A program made the position numbers and the translations under genes. Source: CBDUVZ01 sp965370805 (GTDB taxonomy: Bacteria > Hydrothermota > Tepidihabitantia > Tepidihabitantales > Tepidihabitantaceae). From it: DNA of 46,233 nt. The stretch is taken from the NCBI GenBank assembly GCA_965370805.1, contig CBDUVZ010000007.1, positions 1-46,233 of the forward strand. Direction: 5' to 3'. Below the pieces are notes generated by a model. It ran no database searches and was not told where the DNA came from. It worked only from the letters and a program-made list of their open reading frames with translations. Below are positions 23,702 through 30,736 of the stretch, in pieces; position 1 is the first letter of the stretch; the number at the start of each line of letters is the position of its first letter.

Positions 23702-24922
23702 ATGGCGAAGAAGAAGGTTGCCCGCAAGCCGACCCGGAAGGCCGCGCCGAAGGCAAAGAAGACCGCCCGGAAGGTCAACATGAAGCCGGGCAAGACCGGC
23801 AAAGCGGCCGACCTCGCCGGCCCGGGTATCAGTACGTACCCGAAAGTCGATAAGATTCTCCCGACCGGGTATCGGTCGCTGCTCAACAACAAGGATACCC
23901 AGCGGGCGGCGTACGCGGTCAAGCGCTACATCGAGGACGGGCTCGCGGAGGAGTTGAACCTGCAGATGGTGCAGGTGCCGCTGATAGTCGAGAAAGAAAG
24001 CGGCATGAACGACAACCTCGACCGCGATGGCTCGCGGACCCCGATCGACTTCCCGTGCGGTCTGGGCATTAGCCCGCGGATGAACGCGCAGGTGGTGCAG
24101 GCGGCGACCAAGTGGAAGCGGTGGGCGCTGATCCAATACGGGTGCAAGGCCGGCGAGGGCATCAACACCGACATGCGGGCCGTGCGCAAGGACTATTTCC
24201 TCGACCATGACCACTCGTCGTACGTGGACCAGTGGGACTGGGAGAAAGTCATTACCCCGAAGCAGCGCAACCTGACTTACCTCAAGCAGACGGTGCGGAA
24301 GATCTGGAAGACACTCACCGGGGCCGAGGAGATGGTGCGCCACATGTACCCGAAGCTGCGGGACAAGCGCTACCCGCCCCTGCCCAAGGAACTTGTCTTC
24401 ATTCACGCCGAGGAGATACTGCAGCGGTATCCGGAACTGCCGCGCAAGCAGCGCGAGACCCGGATTCTGAACGACTACTCGCCGGCGGTGTTCATCATCG
24501 GCATCGGCTGGACCCTGAAGGACGGGTATCCGCATGAGATGCGGGCCGCGGACTACGACGACTGGGTTACGCCAACTGTGAAAAAGAACGGCGAGCTGAT
24601 GCACGGGTTGAACGGCGATATTTTGGTGTGGAATCACCTGACCCAGCGTCGGCATGAGTTGACGTCGATGGGTATCCGGGTGACCAAGCAGACCCTGAGA
24701 CAGCAGCTCAAGCAGTCCGGCCAGCTTGCCAACCTGAAGCTGCCGTATCACAAGATGATAATGAAGGACCAGATACCGCTGAGTATCGGCGGCGGCATCG
24801 GCCAGGGCCGGGTGCAGATGCTGTTCCTGCGCAAGGCGCACTTCGGCGAAGTGACCGTTACCATCTGGCCGAAGCAGTTGCACAAGATCTGCGAGAAGCA
24901 CAATATCCACGTGCTGAAGTAG
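23702..24922 (+). CDS. asnA: Aspartate--ammonia ligase (asparagine synthetase A) with a Lys-rich N-terminal tail
   Basis: 406 residues. Residues about 60-406 match AsnA, the aspartyl-tRNA-synthetase-like enzyme that makes asparagine from aspartate, ammonia and ATP. Marks include QVPLIVEKESGMNDNL, QAATKWKRWALIQYG, GEGINTDMRAVR, SSYVDQWDWEKV, RAADYDDW, HGLNGDILVWN, SSMGIRV-type TSMGIRV and SIGGGIGQGRVQM. E. coli AsnA is 330 residues; the extra part is a basic tail (MAKKKVARKPTRKAAPKAKK and on to about 35) like a histone H1 tail. A good Shine-Dalgarno at the upstream ATG supports the tail being translated. A terminator follows. Confidence 0.92.
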   Translation: MAKKKVARKPTRKAAPKAKKTARKVNMKPGKTGKAADLAGPGISTYPKVDKILPTGYRSLLNNKDTQRAAYAVKRYIEDGLAEELNLQMVQVPLIVEKESGMNDNLDRDGSRTPIDFPCGLGISPRMNAQVVQAATKWKRWALIQYGCKAGEGINTDMRAVRKDYFLDHDHSSYVDQWDWEKVITPKQRNLTYLKQTVRKIWKTLTGAEEMVRHMYPKLRDKRYPPLPKELVFIHAEEILQRYPELPRKQRETRILNDYSPAVFIIGIGWTLKDGYPHEMRAADYDDWVTPTVKKNGELMHGLNGDILVWNHLTQRRHELTSMGIRVTKQTLRQQLKQSGQLANLKLPYHKMIMKDQIPLSIGGGIGQGRVQMLFLRKAHFGEVTVTIWPKQLHKICEKHNIHVLK

Positions 24923-24944
24923 AAAGAGACTCCGTCCCGGATTC

Positions 24945-24972
24945 AGACCACCCGCCGCGAGGCGGGCGGTCT
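24945..24972 (+). terminator. Rho-independent terminator after asnA
   Basis: 12-bp stem with one mismatch (AGACCACCCGCC paired with GGCGGGCGGTCT), GCGA loop, then a T/C-rich tail (TCTTCC). Confidence 0.8.
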
Positions 24973-25085
24973 TCTTCCACCCAGGGGCCACAGAGCCAGC
25001 CGTTTTCCTTCAGAGCTGAGCCGTCGGATTCATGCGGTCCGTCTGGATGCAGGCGTGGGATTGTCCGAGGTGGACAGTCGAAATG

Positions 25086-25835
25086 CTACATGCGCCGGGC
25101 GCACACCAGCAGGTAGGCCGCCAACTCCTGCGTCCCGGTGCAGCAGGCCATCAATTCGTAGCCGACGCTGACAACGTAGAGCGGCAGCAGAAAATCGAAG
25201 TAGCTCGACTGGTAGTAGCTCACCTCCAGCCGCTCGACCGCGAATCCGTTCCGCCGCAGCAGTGGAACGAAGCCTGACGGGTAGCAGTGGTCATAGTAGG
25301 CCCGGTAGCCGAGTACGTCCTCAAGACCCGGGAACACGGTTCGGAGTACCAGTCGTGACAGCCGGTGCGGCAGCAATTGGTTGATGAGTGCGAACGGTGC
25401 GAACCGGCACGGAAATGTGTTGATGAACCAGCCGCCGGGCCGCAGCGCCCGCGCGGCCTCGGCCACGAAGCCGGCGACGTCGTCGAAGTGCTCGACCGCG
25501 GAGTGGGAAACGACCATATTCGCTTCGCCGTCCGCCAGCGGGAGGCGAAGCGAGCAGTTGCCGACCCGCCATTCATCCACATCGCGGTTGAGGCGCAACT
25601 CGTCGGCCGAGATATCGATGGCGACCAGCCGTATGCCGGGCGGCCGGTAACGTGCGAAACGGCAATTCCTGCCGCCGCCGACATCGGCGACGACCGCGTC
25701 CGGTGGGAGCTGTTGCATGCCCACGGAGACCTCGTGGTCGTACCGGGCGTTGATGTCGATCCGGGCATGAGGCAACCGGCACTCCAGCGCCCGGGCGGCT
25801 CGTCGGTTGGCCTTGATGAACGTCTTCACTGTCAT
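25086..25835 (-). CDS. Class I SAM-dependent methyltransferase
   Basis: 249 residues of the Methyltransf_11 type. Motif I is VVADVGGGRNCRFARY at about 48-63, motif II is VAIDIS at about 70, and the motif IV region is MVVSHSAVEHFDDV with the usual RALRPGGWFINTFP (post-motif). The C-terminal part is helical with hydrophobic stretches (LLPLYVVSVGYELMACC). The substrate cannot be told; such proteins often act on lipids, quinones or small molecules. The ATG at 25835 has no Shine-Dalgarno, but a leaderless 27-codon ORF ends on it (ATGA). It stands alone between asnA and the GNAT gene. Confidence 0.85.
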   Translation of the reverse strand: MTVKTFIKANRRAARALECRLPHARIDINARYDHEVSVGMQQLPPDAVVADVGGGRNCRFARYRPPGIRLVAIDISADELRLNRDVDEWRVGNCSLRLPLADGEANMVVSHSAVEHFDDVAGFVAEAARALRPGGWFINTFPCRFAPFALINQLLPHRLSRLVLRTVFPGLEDVLGYRAYYDHCYPSGFVPLLRRNGFAVERLEVSYYQSSYFDFLLPLYVVSVGYELMACCTGTQELAAYLLVCARRM

Positions 25836-25915
25836 CGCGGCTGGGCGCGTACGATGTCTCCGGGATTCGCCATCCGAACCAGGACAGCAAGGGGCATCCG
25901 GCTCATACGCATCAT
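25832..25915 (-). CDS. Leaderless 27-aa leader ORF coupled to the methyltransferase
   Basis: Begins ATGATG eight bases after TATACT, encodes MMRMSRMPLAVLVRMANPGD and seven more residues, and stops with TGA overlapping the ATG of the methyltransferase. Met- and Arg-rich, no known family. Because the main start lacks a ribosome site, coupled re-initiation is the simplest reading. Confidence 0.45.
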   Translation of the reverse strand: MMRMSRMPLAVLVRMANPGDIVRAQPR

Positions 25916-25923
25916 ACTGCCGA

Positions 25924-25953
25924 AGTATAGGCTCGGCGACCGGTGCCTGTCAA
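25924..25953 (-). promoter_or_regulatory. Promoter TTGACA-18-TATACT for the methyltransferase
   Basis: Minus strand: TTGACA (25953-25948), 18-bp spacer, TATACT (25929-25924). Confidence 0.6.
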
Positions 25954-25997
25954 GTTGGTCGGCCGCGCCGGCTTCGTGCTTTGAGGGACTTGCCGGG

Positions 25998-26025
25998 TTG
26001 ACTTTTCGTCCGGGGTTCTTACAGT
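25998..26025 (+). promoter_or_regulatory. Promoter TTGACT-16-TACAGT, leaderless
   Basis: TTGACT 25998-26003, 16 bp, TACAGT 26020-26025, seven bases to the ATG at 26033. Confidence 0.7.
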
Positions 26026-26032
26026 TGCGAAG

Positions 26033-26605
26033 ATGGAATCCCGGAACGGGCAGGCAGACGTCCGCATCGTGGAAGTGACTGCGGACGTGGTTCGGGCGTT
26101 GGAGTTGGAAGGGCTGATGTGCTTCCGGTGTCCGCTGCTGGAGGATATGCGACTGCCTGAGCCTGGTGCCGGGAAATGCCGGATCCGGGCGGATGACCTG
26201 CTGCCGGTAATCGGGGATGAGAAGTCGGGCGTCAGGATGCTGGTCAGGCAGGAGCAGATACTGGGCTACGCGGTATTCGGCAGGCCAAAGGTCTTTCGTA
26301 ATCTGAGAGATCTGCCTTTCAGCGTGCGGGACGACGCCCTGTTGATAGCCGCGCTCTACGTAACCGATGAAGCAAGAGAGAAAAACCTGGACGTGGATTT
26401 GCTGCTGGTGGTGATGGATTTCGCCCGGAACAGCGGATTCGAGCTGGTCCAGGCTGTCTGCCGGCCCGGCGGCGAATCGAGTCCCGAAGCCCGGGTGGAG
26501 TTACTTCAGGCAGCAGGATTCGAGGCGTCGATACCGGTCAAGGGTTTCTGTCTTGCTGAGACTACGGTTGAAGCGTGGGACTCAGACGGGAAGTCGGGGG
26601 AATGA
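26033..26605 (+). CDS. GNAT-like acetyltransferase (weak match)
   Basis: 190 residues. The layout fits a GNAT fold: a strand with LVRQEQILGYAVFGRP, a strand with DALLIAALYVTDEAREKNLDVDLLLVVMDFARNSGFELVQAVC (beta4 and the CoA-binding helix), and a late segment EARVELLQAAGFEA as in the family's C-terminal GF motif. The R/Q-x-x-G-x-G/A pyrophosphate loop is not clear (DEAREKNLD stands in its place), so catalysis is uncertain. Leaderless promoter, start at 26033. Substrate unknown. About 200 bp without a gene separate it from the yjbQ-like gene. Confidence 0.55.
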   Translation: MESRNGQADVRIVEVTADVVRALELEGLMCFRCPLLEDMRLPEPGAGKCRIRADDLLPVIGDEKSGVRMLVRQEQILGYAVFGRPKVFRNLRDLPFSVRDDALLIAALYVTDEAREKNLDVDLLLVVMDFARNSGFELVQAVCRPGGESSPEARVELLQAAGFEASIPVKGFCLAETTVEAWDSDGKSGE

Positions 26606-26822
26606 TGATGTCAGAACCGCAAGCCGGGAGCTGTGGTCTAAGGTGTTCAAGGGCACGAAGGAAACGAAACCATTAAGGCTCGGTCAGACTCATACTGGGC
26701 TCGATTCCGTGACCTCTCGTGACCCTTTTTCTTTCTGCTTCGTATCCGACCGGATGTCAACCAGTTGGCATTGCGTCAGCAGATACCGGGATTCCGGCGA
26801 CAGCTACCATGAAGGAGGCAGG

Positions 26823-27239
26823 GTGGTCCATACGGCTACTATCGAGCTTGAAACCCAAGGCATGACCGACGTTCAGGATATCACAACTGAAGTCCGGAAA
26901 GCCGTGTCCGATTCTAAAGTGAGAGATGGCGTCGTGTGTGTCGCGAATCCCGGCTCTACCGCGGGGATTACCACGATTGAGTTCGAGGCGGGCGCGGTGG
27001 CCGACTTGCGTCGAGCATTGGAGCAGATTGCTCCCCAGAGCGGGCAGTACGAGCATAACGCGACATGGGGTGACGGCAACGGTTTTGCGCATCTGCGGAG
27101 CGCACTGGTCGGGACATCCTGTTCCTTTCCGGTAGTGGATGGCGCGCCCGCGCTCGGGACCTGGCAGCAGATTGTGTTCTTGGACTTTGATAACCGGCCA
27201 AGAAAGCGTCAGTTAGTGGTTGTTGTCGTCGGCGAGTGA
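26823..27239 (+). CDS. YjbQ/UPF0047 family protein
   Basis: 138 residues from a GTG at 26823, chosen because AAGGAGG sits four bases upstream and the family starts here; the open frame further upstream looks non-coding. Family marks: DITTEVRKAVSDSKVRDGVVCVANPGSTAGITTIEFE, then NATWGDGNGFAHLRSALVG, then LGTWQQIVFLDFDNRPRKRQ and the terminal GE. The conserved His and Asp in GDGNGFAH bind metal in the family. YjbQ has thiamine-phosphate synthase-like activity in vitro, and its true role is unclear. Full length. Confidence 0.9.
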   Translation: MVHTATIELETQGMTDVQDITTEVRKAVSDSKVRDGVVCVANPGSTAGITTIEFEAGAVADLRRALEQIAPQSGQYEHNATWGDGNGFAHLRSALVGTSCSFPVVDGAPALGTWQQIVFLDFDNRPRKRQLVVVVVGE

Positions 27240-27416
27240 ATGCCGGCCTGTGATGAGTCTGGAACCTGTATGCAAAAAGGAGTCACGAGCCGTCCAGTAT
27301 CACGGTAATCTCGTTGACCGAGCCGGGTCTTGGATACCAAACAGCCGTGCTCCTGACTTCTTTGACTCAGTCGGAGGAAAAACGGTGCTCTGGACTGGAA
27401 GTCACGGCAACACAGG

Positions 27417-28739
27417 ATGTTAGCTGATTCAAGGGTCCCGGCGGACCGGGTGTCGGAATCCGGCGTGACCAGGGGTAGTGGAGTTGTCGACCTGGTGATT
27501 GTCGGCGGCGGCGCCAGCGGCCTTGCTTGTGCAGTAGCTGGTTCCTGTCTCGGGCTTGCCGTGCTGCTACTGGAGAAGATGGACTGCTGCGGGCGCAAAC
27601 TCGCGTTGACCGGGGGCCAGAAGTGCAACTTCACGCACGAAGAGTCGCCCCGGGATATGGCGCGGCGGTTCGACTGCGACTCGCGGTTACTGATGCCGCT
27701 CCTGCGTCGGTTCCCTTTTCAGCGGATTGAGGATTTCTTCGCCACCAGGCTCGGCATCGAAGCGCGCAGCGACGAAGCGGGTTGTGTCTGGCCGCAAGGT
27801 GTAGCCGGGGCTGCGGTGCGGGACCGGCTCATCCGCGCGGCCAGGGAACACGGGGTCGAGTTCCGGACCGGAATCCGTGTAACCGGCATCGAACCGACCG
27901 CGGAAGGCTGGACCGTAGCGACGGCGGCCGGCCGGGTGCATGCATCCAACCTGCTGCTTGCAACCGGCGGTGCCAGCCTGCCGCGGACCGGTTCCACCGG
28001 CGACGGACTCGGATTGTGTCGCGAACTCGGGCTTGCGACCGCGAACTGGTTCCCGGCGCTGGCGTCGCTACGACCGGCGCGGTCGGTCGCCCACCTGGCG
28101 GGCAACACCCGCCGGAACGTAAGCATGGAACTGCACGTAGCGGGCCGGTCGGTGCGGGCCGCGACCGGGCATTTCATCTTCGCGCACGAGTACATCTCCG
28201 GGTCGGCAATCCTGAACCTGTCCGGGTTTGCGGCCCGCGGCCTGGCTGAGGCCCGGTCGGTGCGGCTCGTGGTGGACTGGGTGCCGGAGCGAAACGCGGA
28301 CCGACTGCGCAGTGAACTGGATGCAAGCCGCCAGTCCGGCGGCGCGCGCGGAACTGGCCGGCGCCGGCTGGTGAACGTACTGGCTACGTATCTCTCGCGT
28401 CGGTTCGCGCTCGACCTGCTGAAGCGGTGTGCAGTTCCGGTGGAGCGGGTGGTGGCTGAGATGACTCGCGCGGAACGGGAGCGGGTGGTGGGGGAATTGA
28501 AGGCGACCCGGTTTGATATCACCGGGACCGAGCCGATTGAACGGGCGACTGTGACCGGCGGCGGCCTGAGCCTGGATGAAGTGGAATTGGCGAGTGCGCA
28601 CGTGCGGCGGTTCCGGGGTCTGCATGTGAGCGGCGAACTGCTCGACACCTGGGCCGAAACCGGCGGCTACAACCTGCATTTCGCCTGGGCAACCGGGATT
28701 GCAGCGGCCGAGCGGATTGCCGGAAAGGAGTTGCGATGA
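27417..28739 (+). CDS. NAD(P)/FAD-dependent oxidoreductase, HI0933/BaiN family
   Basis: 440 residues. The FAD-binding loop is VIVGGGASGLACAVAG at about 27-42. Family-specific features follow: GRKLALTGGQKCNFTH near 60, LLLATGGASLPRTGSTGDG near 180, ATVTGGGLSLDEVELA near 380 and the ending GGYNLHFAWATGIAAAERI. HI0933-like proteins include BaiN-type reductases; the substrate here is unknown. It overlaps the next gene by four bases (ATGA). The start at 27417 is the first ATG; residues 1-22 are poorly conserved, so a later start is possible. Confidence 0.9.
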   Translation: MLADSRVPADRVSESGVTRGSGVVDLVIVGGGASGLACAVAGSCLGLAVLLLEKMDCCGRKLALTGGQKCNFTHEESPRDMARRFDCDSRLLMPLLRRFPFQRIEDFFATRLGIEARSDEAGCVWPQGVAGAAVRDRLIRAAREHGVEFRTGIRVTGIEPTAEGWTVATAAGRVHASNLLLATGGASLPRTGSTGDGLGLCRELGLATANWFPALASLRPARSVAHLAGNTRRNVSMELHVAGRSVRAATGHFIFAHEYISGSAILNLSGFAARGLAEARSVRLVVDWVPERNADRLRSELDASRQSGGARGTGRRRLVNVLATYLSRRFALDLLKRCAVPVERVVAEMTRAERERVVGELKATRFDITGTEPIERATVTGGGLSLDEVELASAHVRRFRGLHVSGELLDTWAETGGYNLHFAWATGIAAAERIAGKELR

Positions 28740-29149
28740 GCTTTGACCCGAGTGCGTACGTTCACATCCTGTGGAACCAGCGGGAAATGGTCAGGCAAGT
28801 CGGAAGCCTCGGCCGGCTGAAGTTTGCTCCCGGGTTCTACCTCTACGTCGGATCCGGCGGAGCGAATGCGCTCAAGCGGGTACAGCGGCATCTGCGTGCG
28901 ACCAAGCCGAAGCGGTGGCATGTCGACTACCTGACGACCGGGACGGGGCGGATGAGTCCGGTTGATTCGCACCTGTTTCCGGGGGCGGACGAATGTGGAC
29001 TGGCCGGGTTCCTCGGAAAGCGGCTTGAGACTATCGAGCGCTTCGGCTCATCGGATTGCCGATGCCGGGGACACCTTTTCTTCGCGTTTGATATCAGTAT
29101 TCTGAACCGGGTGGTCGACAGTCTGGTCCGGAAATACGGCAGGGAATGA
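28736..29149 (+). CDS. DUF123/GIY-YIG-like nuclease family protein
   Basis: 137 residues matching the DUF123 family (COG1833). LGRLKFAPGFYLYVGSG is the GIY-YIG-like strand, followed by ALKRVQRHLRATKPKRWHVDYL and, near the end, GSSDCRCRGHLFFAF. The conserved Tyr, Arg and His pattern suggests a nuclease core. These proteins often occur beside DNA repair genes (for example fused to endonuclease III in some archaea). It is translationally coupled to the flavoprotein upstream (4-bp overlap). Confidence 0.85.
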   Translation: MSFDPSAYVHILWNQREMVRQVGSLGRLKFAPGFYLYVGSGGANALKRVQRHLRATKPKRWHVDYLTTGTGRMSPVDSHLFPGADECGLAGFLGKRLETIERFGSSDCRCRGHLFFAFDISILNRVVDSLVRKYGRE

Positions 29150-29160
29150 AGTCAGAAGGC

Positions 29161-29200
29161 AGAGTGCAGAACCGCTGAGGAAACCCGAGTTCTGCTCTCT
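29161..29200. terminator. Inverted repeat between convergent genes
   Basis: 12-bp stem with one mismatch (AGAGTGCAGAAC / GTTCTGCTCTCT) and a 16-nt loop between the DUF123 gene and the M23 gene. Candidate bidirectional terminator; T runs are weak. Confidence 0.5.
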
Positions 29201-29239
29201 TGGCGGTTGTTTCTTCCGGTCAGTTCTGCAGACGGATGC

Positions 29240-30586
29240 TCAACGGGTGACGACCAGCTTCGCGCTGTGACGTGCCGCGTCGTTTTGCCCCGGCATCAGG
29301 GTGAGTTCGACAAGATAGCTGCCGGCCGCAAGACCTCGAGCCTGGAACTCATGGGGACCCGGCTCCAGGCGGCAGTCCGCAAGCCATCGTGTTACCCTTC
29401 CTGACCGGTCGATGATGCGCAGCCGGGCAGTTGCAGCCCCGCCCAGCGTGAATCGGACGAGAGCCGGTCCGCGGCCCGGGCTGGGACATACCTGCAGGGG
29501 CCGCAGCAGCGCGGGCCGGGAAGAATGTTCAATCGCAGCCAGGTTTCGGACTGCAACGGTCATCGAGTCGGCGGTGTTGTTGCCGCACACGTCGGACGCC
29601 CGAACCAGAATCCGGTAGTTGCCGTCCGGCATCTGGCTCGTATCCCACATACCAGCGGCGTCACCCGGCTCGATAATCGAGTCGCCGTCGGTGTTGGTGA
29701 CGATGTAGTAGTAGTCCCGGATGTCCATGCTGCCCCGGGACCGGCACACGTTATCATTCTTGTACACCACGAGGATATTGTCCGCTTCGAGCCGGTTGGA
29801 AAACTGAACCGCGATTGTCCACGGCACGACGATCACGCCGGTTTCGTCCTCGATGCAGTAGTTGACTTCGAATGGTGCGAGCCGGTCCCAGGCCGGGTTC
29901 GCGGCCCGGCAACCGGTTTCGTCATAAATCCGGGCGATGATATCGATCTCCCCGGCGATGCTGTCCGGATTGAGGTAGTCGCTGGAGTTGTCCCGGCAGA
30001 AGGCGAATCGCATACCCGGCCGGGCGTCTTCGAACACGGGCGCGACGGTGTCCGTGTTCGGCTCAAGCGTCAGGAGCGGGTTCTCGGTGTACCACCAGGT
30101 GGTGTTCGGGAAGCGCTGCCAGGTGGCGCCGGTGTCGGATATCCGGGAGAAGTGGAGATGGTCGTAGCCGTTTCCCATTGGGTACAGGTATCCGATAGTA
30201 TCGCCGACACTGACTTCGTCGCCGACACTCCGGTGAGGATAGCTTTCGTCCAGGTGGGCGTACAACCACCCCGGCGCGCGGCCGGTGCAATCAGGGCCGG
30301 AGTCCGAAACCGCAATCCGGAAGTGCATCGGCATGCCCACGGTGCCGACCGCCTTCACCCAGCCGTGGGAAACCGATACGACCGGTGCGTGCTGACGTCC
30401 GGGTGTCATCACGTCGATGCCGTCGTGGAAGAGCGTGAAGGTCATCCAGGTCTGGAAGTTGCCCCAGTTGTTGAACAGGGGCTGAACCGAATCGACCGGC
30501 GGTATCGGCCAGGGAATGGCATTTACCGGGCTGATTGCCGATGCCAGCAGAGCGAGTACCGGCAGGACGGTGGCGGCGACTTTCAA
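29240..30586 (-). CDS. Secreted M23 metallopeptidase with C-terminal beta domains
   Basis: 448 residues. I chose TTG at 30586: AGGAGG precedes it and it opens a clean signal peptide (KVAATVLPVLALLASAISPVNA). The M23 core is at about 45-170: FHDGIDVMTP with H54 and D58, LYAHL at 109-113 and DHLHF with H143 and H145. The residues match the H-x(3)-D and HxH ligands. The C-terminal half is beta-rich (VAPVFEDARPGMRFAF, NNTADSMTVAVRN) and ends in a FlgD-like segment (VRFTLGGAATARLRIIDRSGRV). Extracellular or periplasmic peptidase; substrate unknown. Confidence 0.82.
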   Translation of the reverse strand: MKVAATVLPVLALLASAISPVNAIPWPIPPVDSVQPLFNNWGNFQTWMTFTLFHDGIDVMTPGRQHAPVVSVSHGWVKAVGTVGMPMHFRIAVSDSGPDCTGRAPGWLYAHLDESYPHRSVGDEVSVGDTIGYLYPMGNGYDHLHFSRISDTGATWQRFPNTTWWYTENPLLTLEPNTDTVAPVFEDARPGMRFAFCRDNSSDYLNPDSIAGEIDIIARIYDETGCRAANPAWDRLAPFEVNYCIEDETGVIVVPWTIAVQFSNRLEADNILVVYKNDNVCRSRGSMDIRDYYYIVTNTDGDSIIEPGDAAGMWDTSQMPDGNYRILVRASDVCGNNTADSMTVAVRNLAAIEHSSRPALLRPLQVCPSPGRGPALVRFTLGGAATARLRIIDRSGRVTRWLADCRLEPGPHEFQARGLAAGSYLVELTLMPGQNDAARHSAKLVVTR

Positions 30587-30617
30587 TCTTACCTCCTGGT
30601 TGCAGACCTGGAGTTCA

Positions 30618-30646
30618 ATTGTAGGCTCGGCGGCGGATGGTGTCAA
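30618..30646 (-). promoter_or_regulatory. Promoter TTGACA-17-TACAAT for the M23 gene
   Basis: Minus strand: TTGACA (30646-30641), 17 bp, TACAAT (30623-30618), then a leader of about 31 nt with AGGAGG. Confidence 0.7.
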
Positions 30647-30736
30647 ACTGCCGGTTGCCCGCCGGATGCGAAAGGGAATACCGGGCCGCTGCCGGCGGTA
30701 TCTGTCTGTAGCTATGAAAACGACAGGAGGTAACTC

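Noticed and set aside
26606..26822. N-terminal extension of the YjbQ gene back to 26553
   Set aside because: The extension has non-coding composition, and the GTG with AAGGAGG at 26823 fits the family start.
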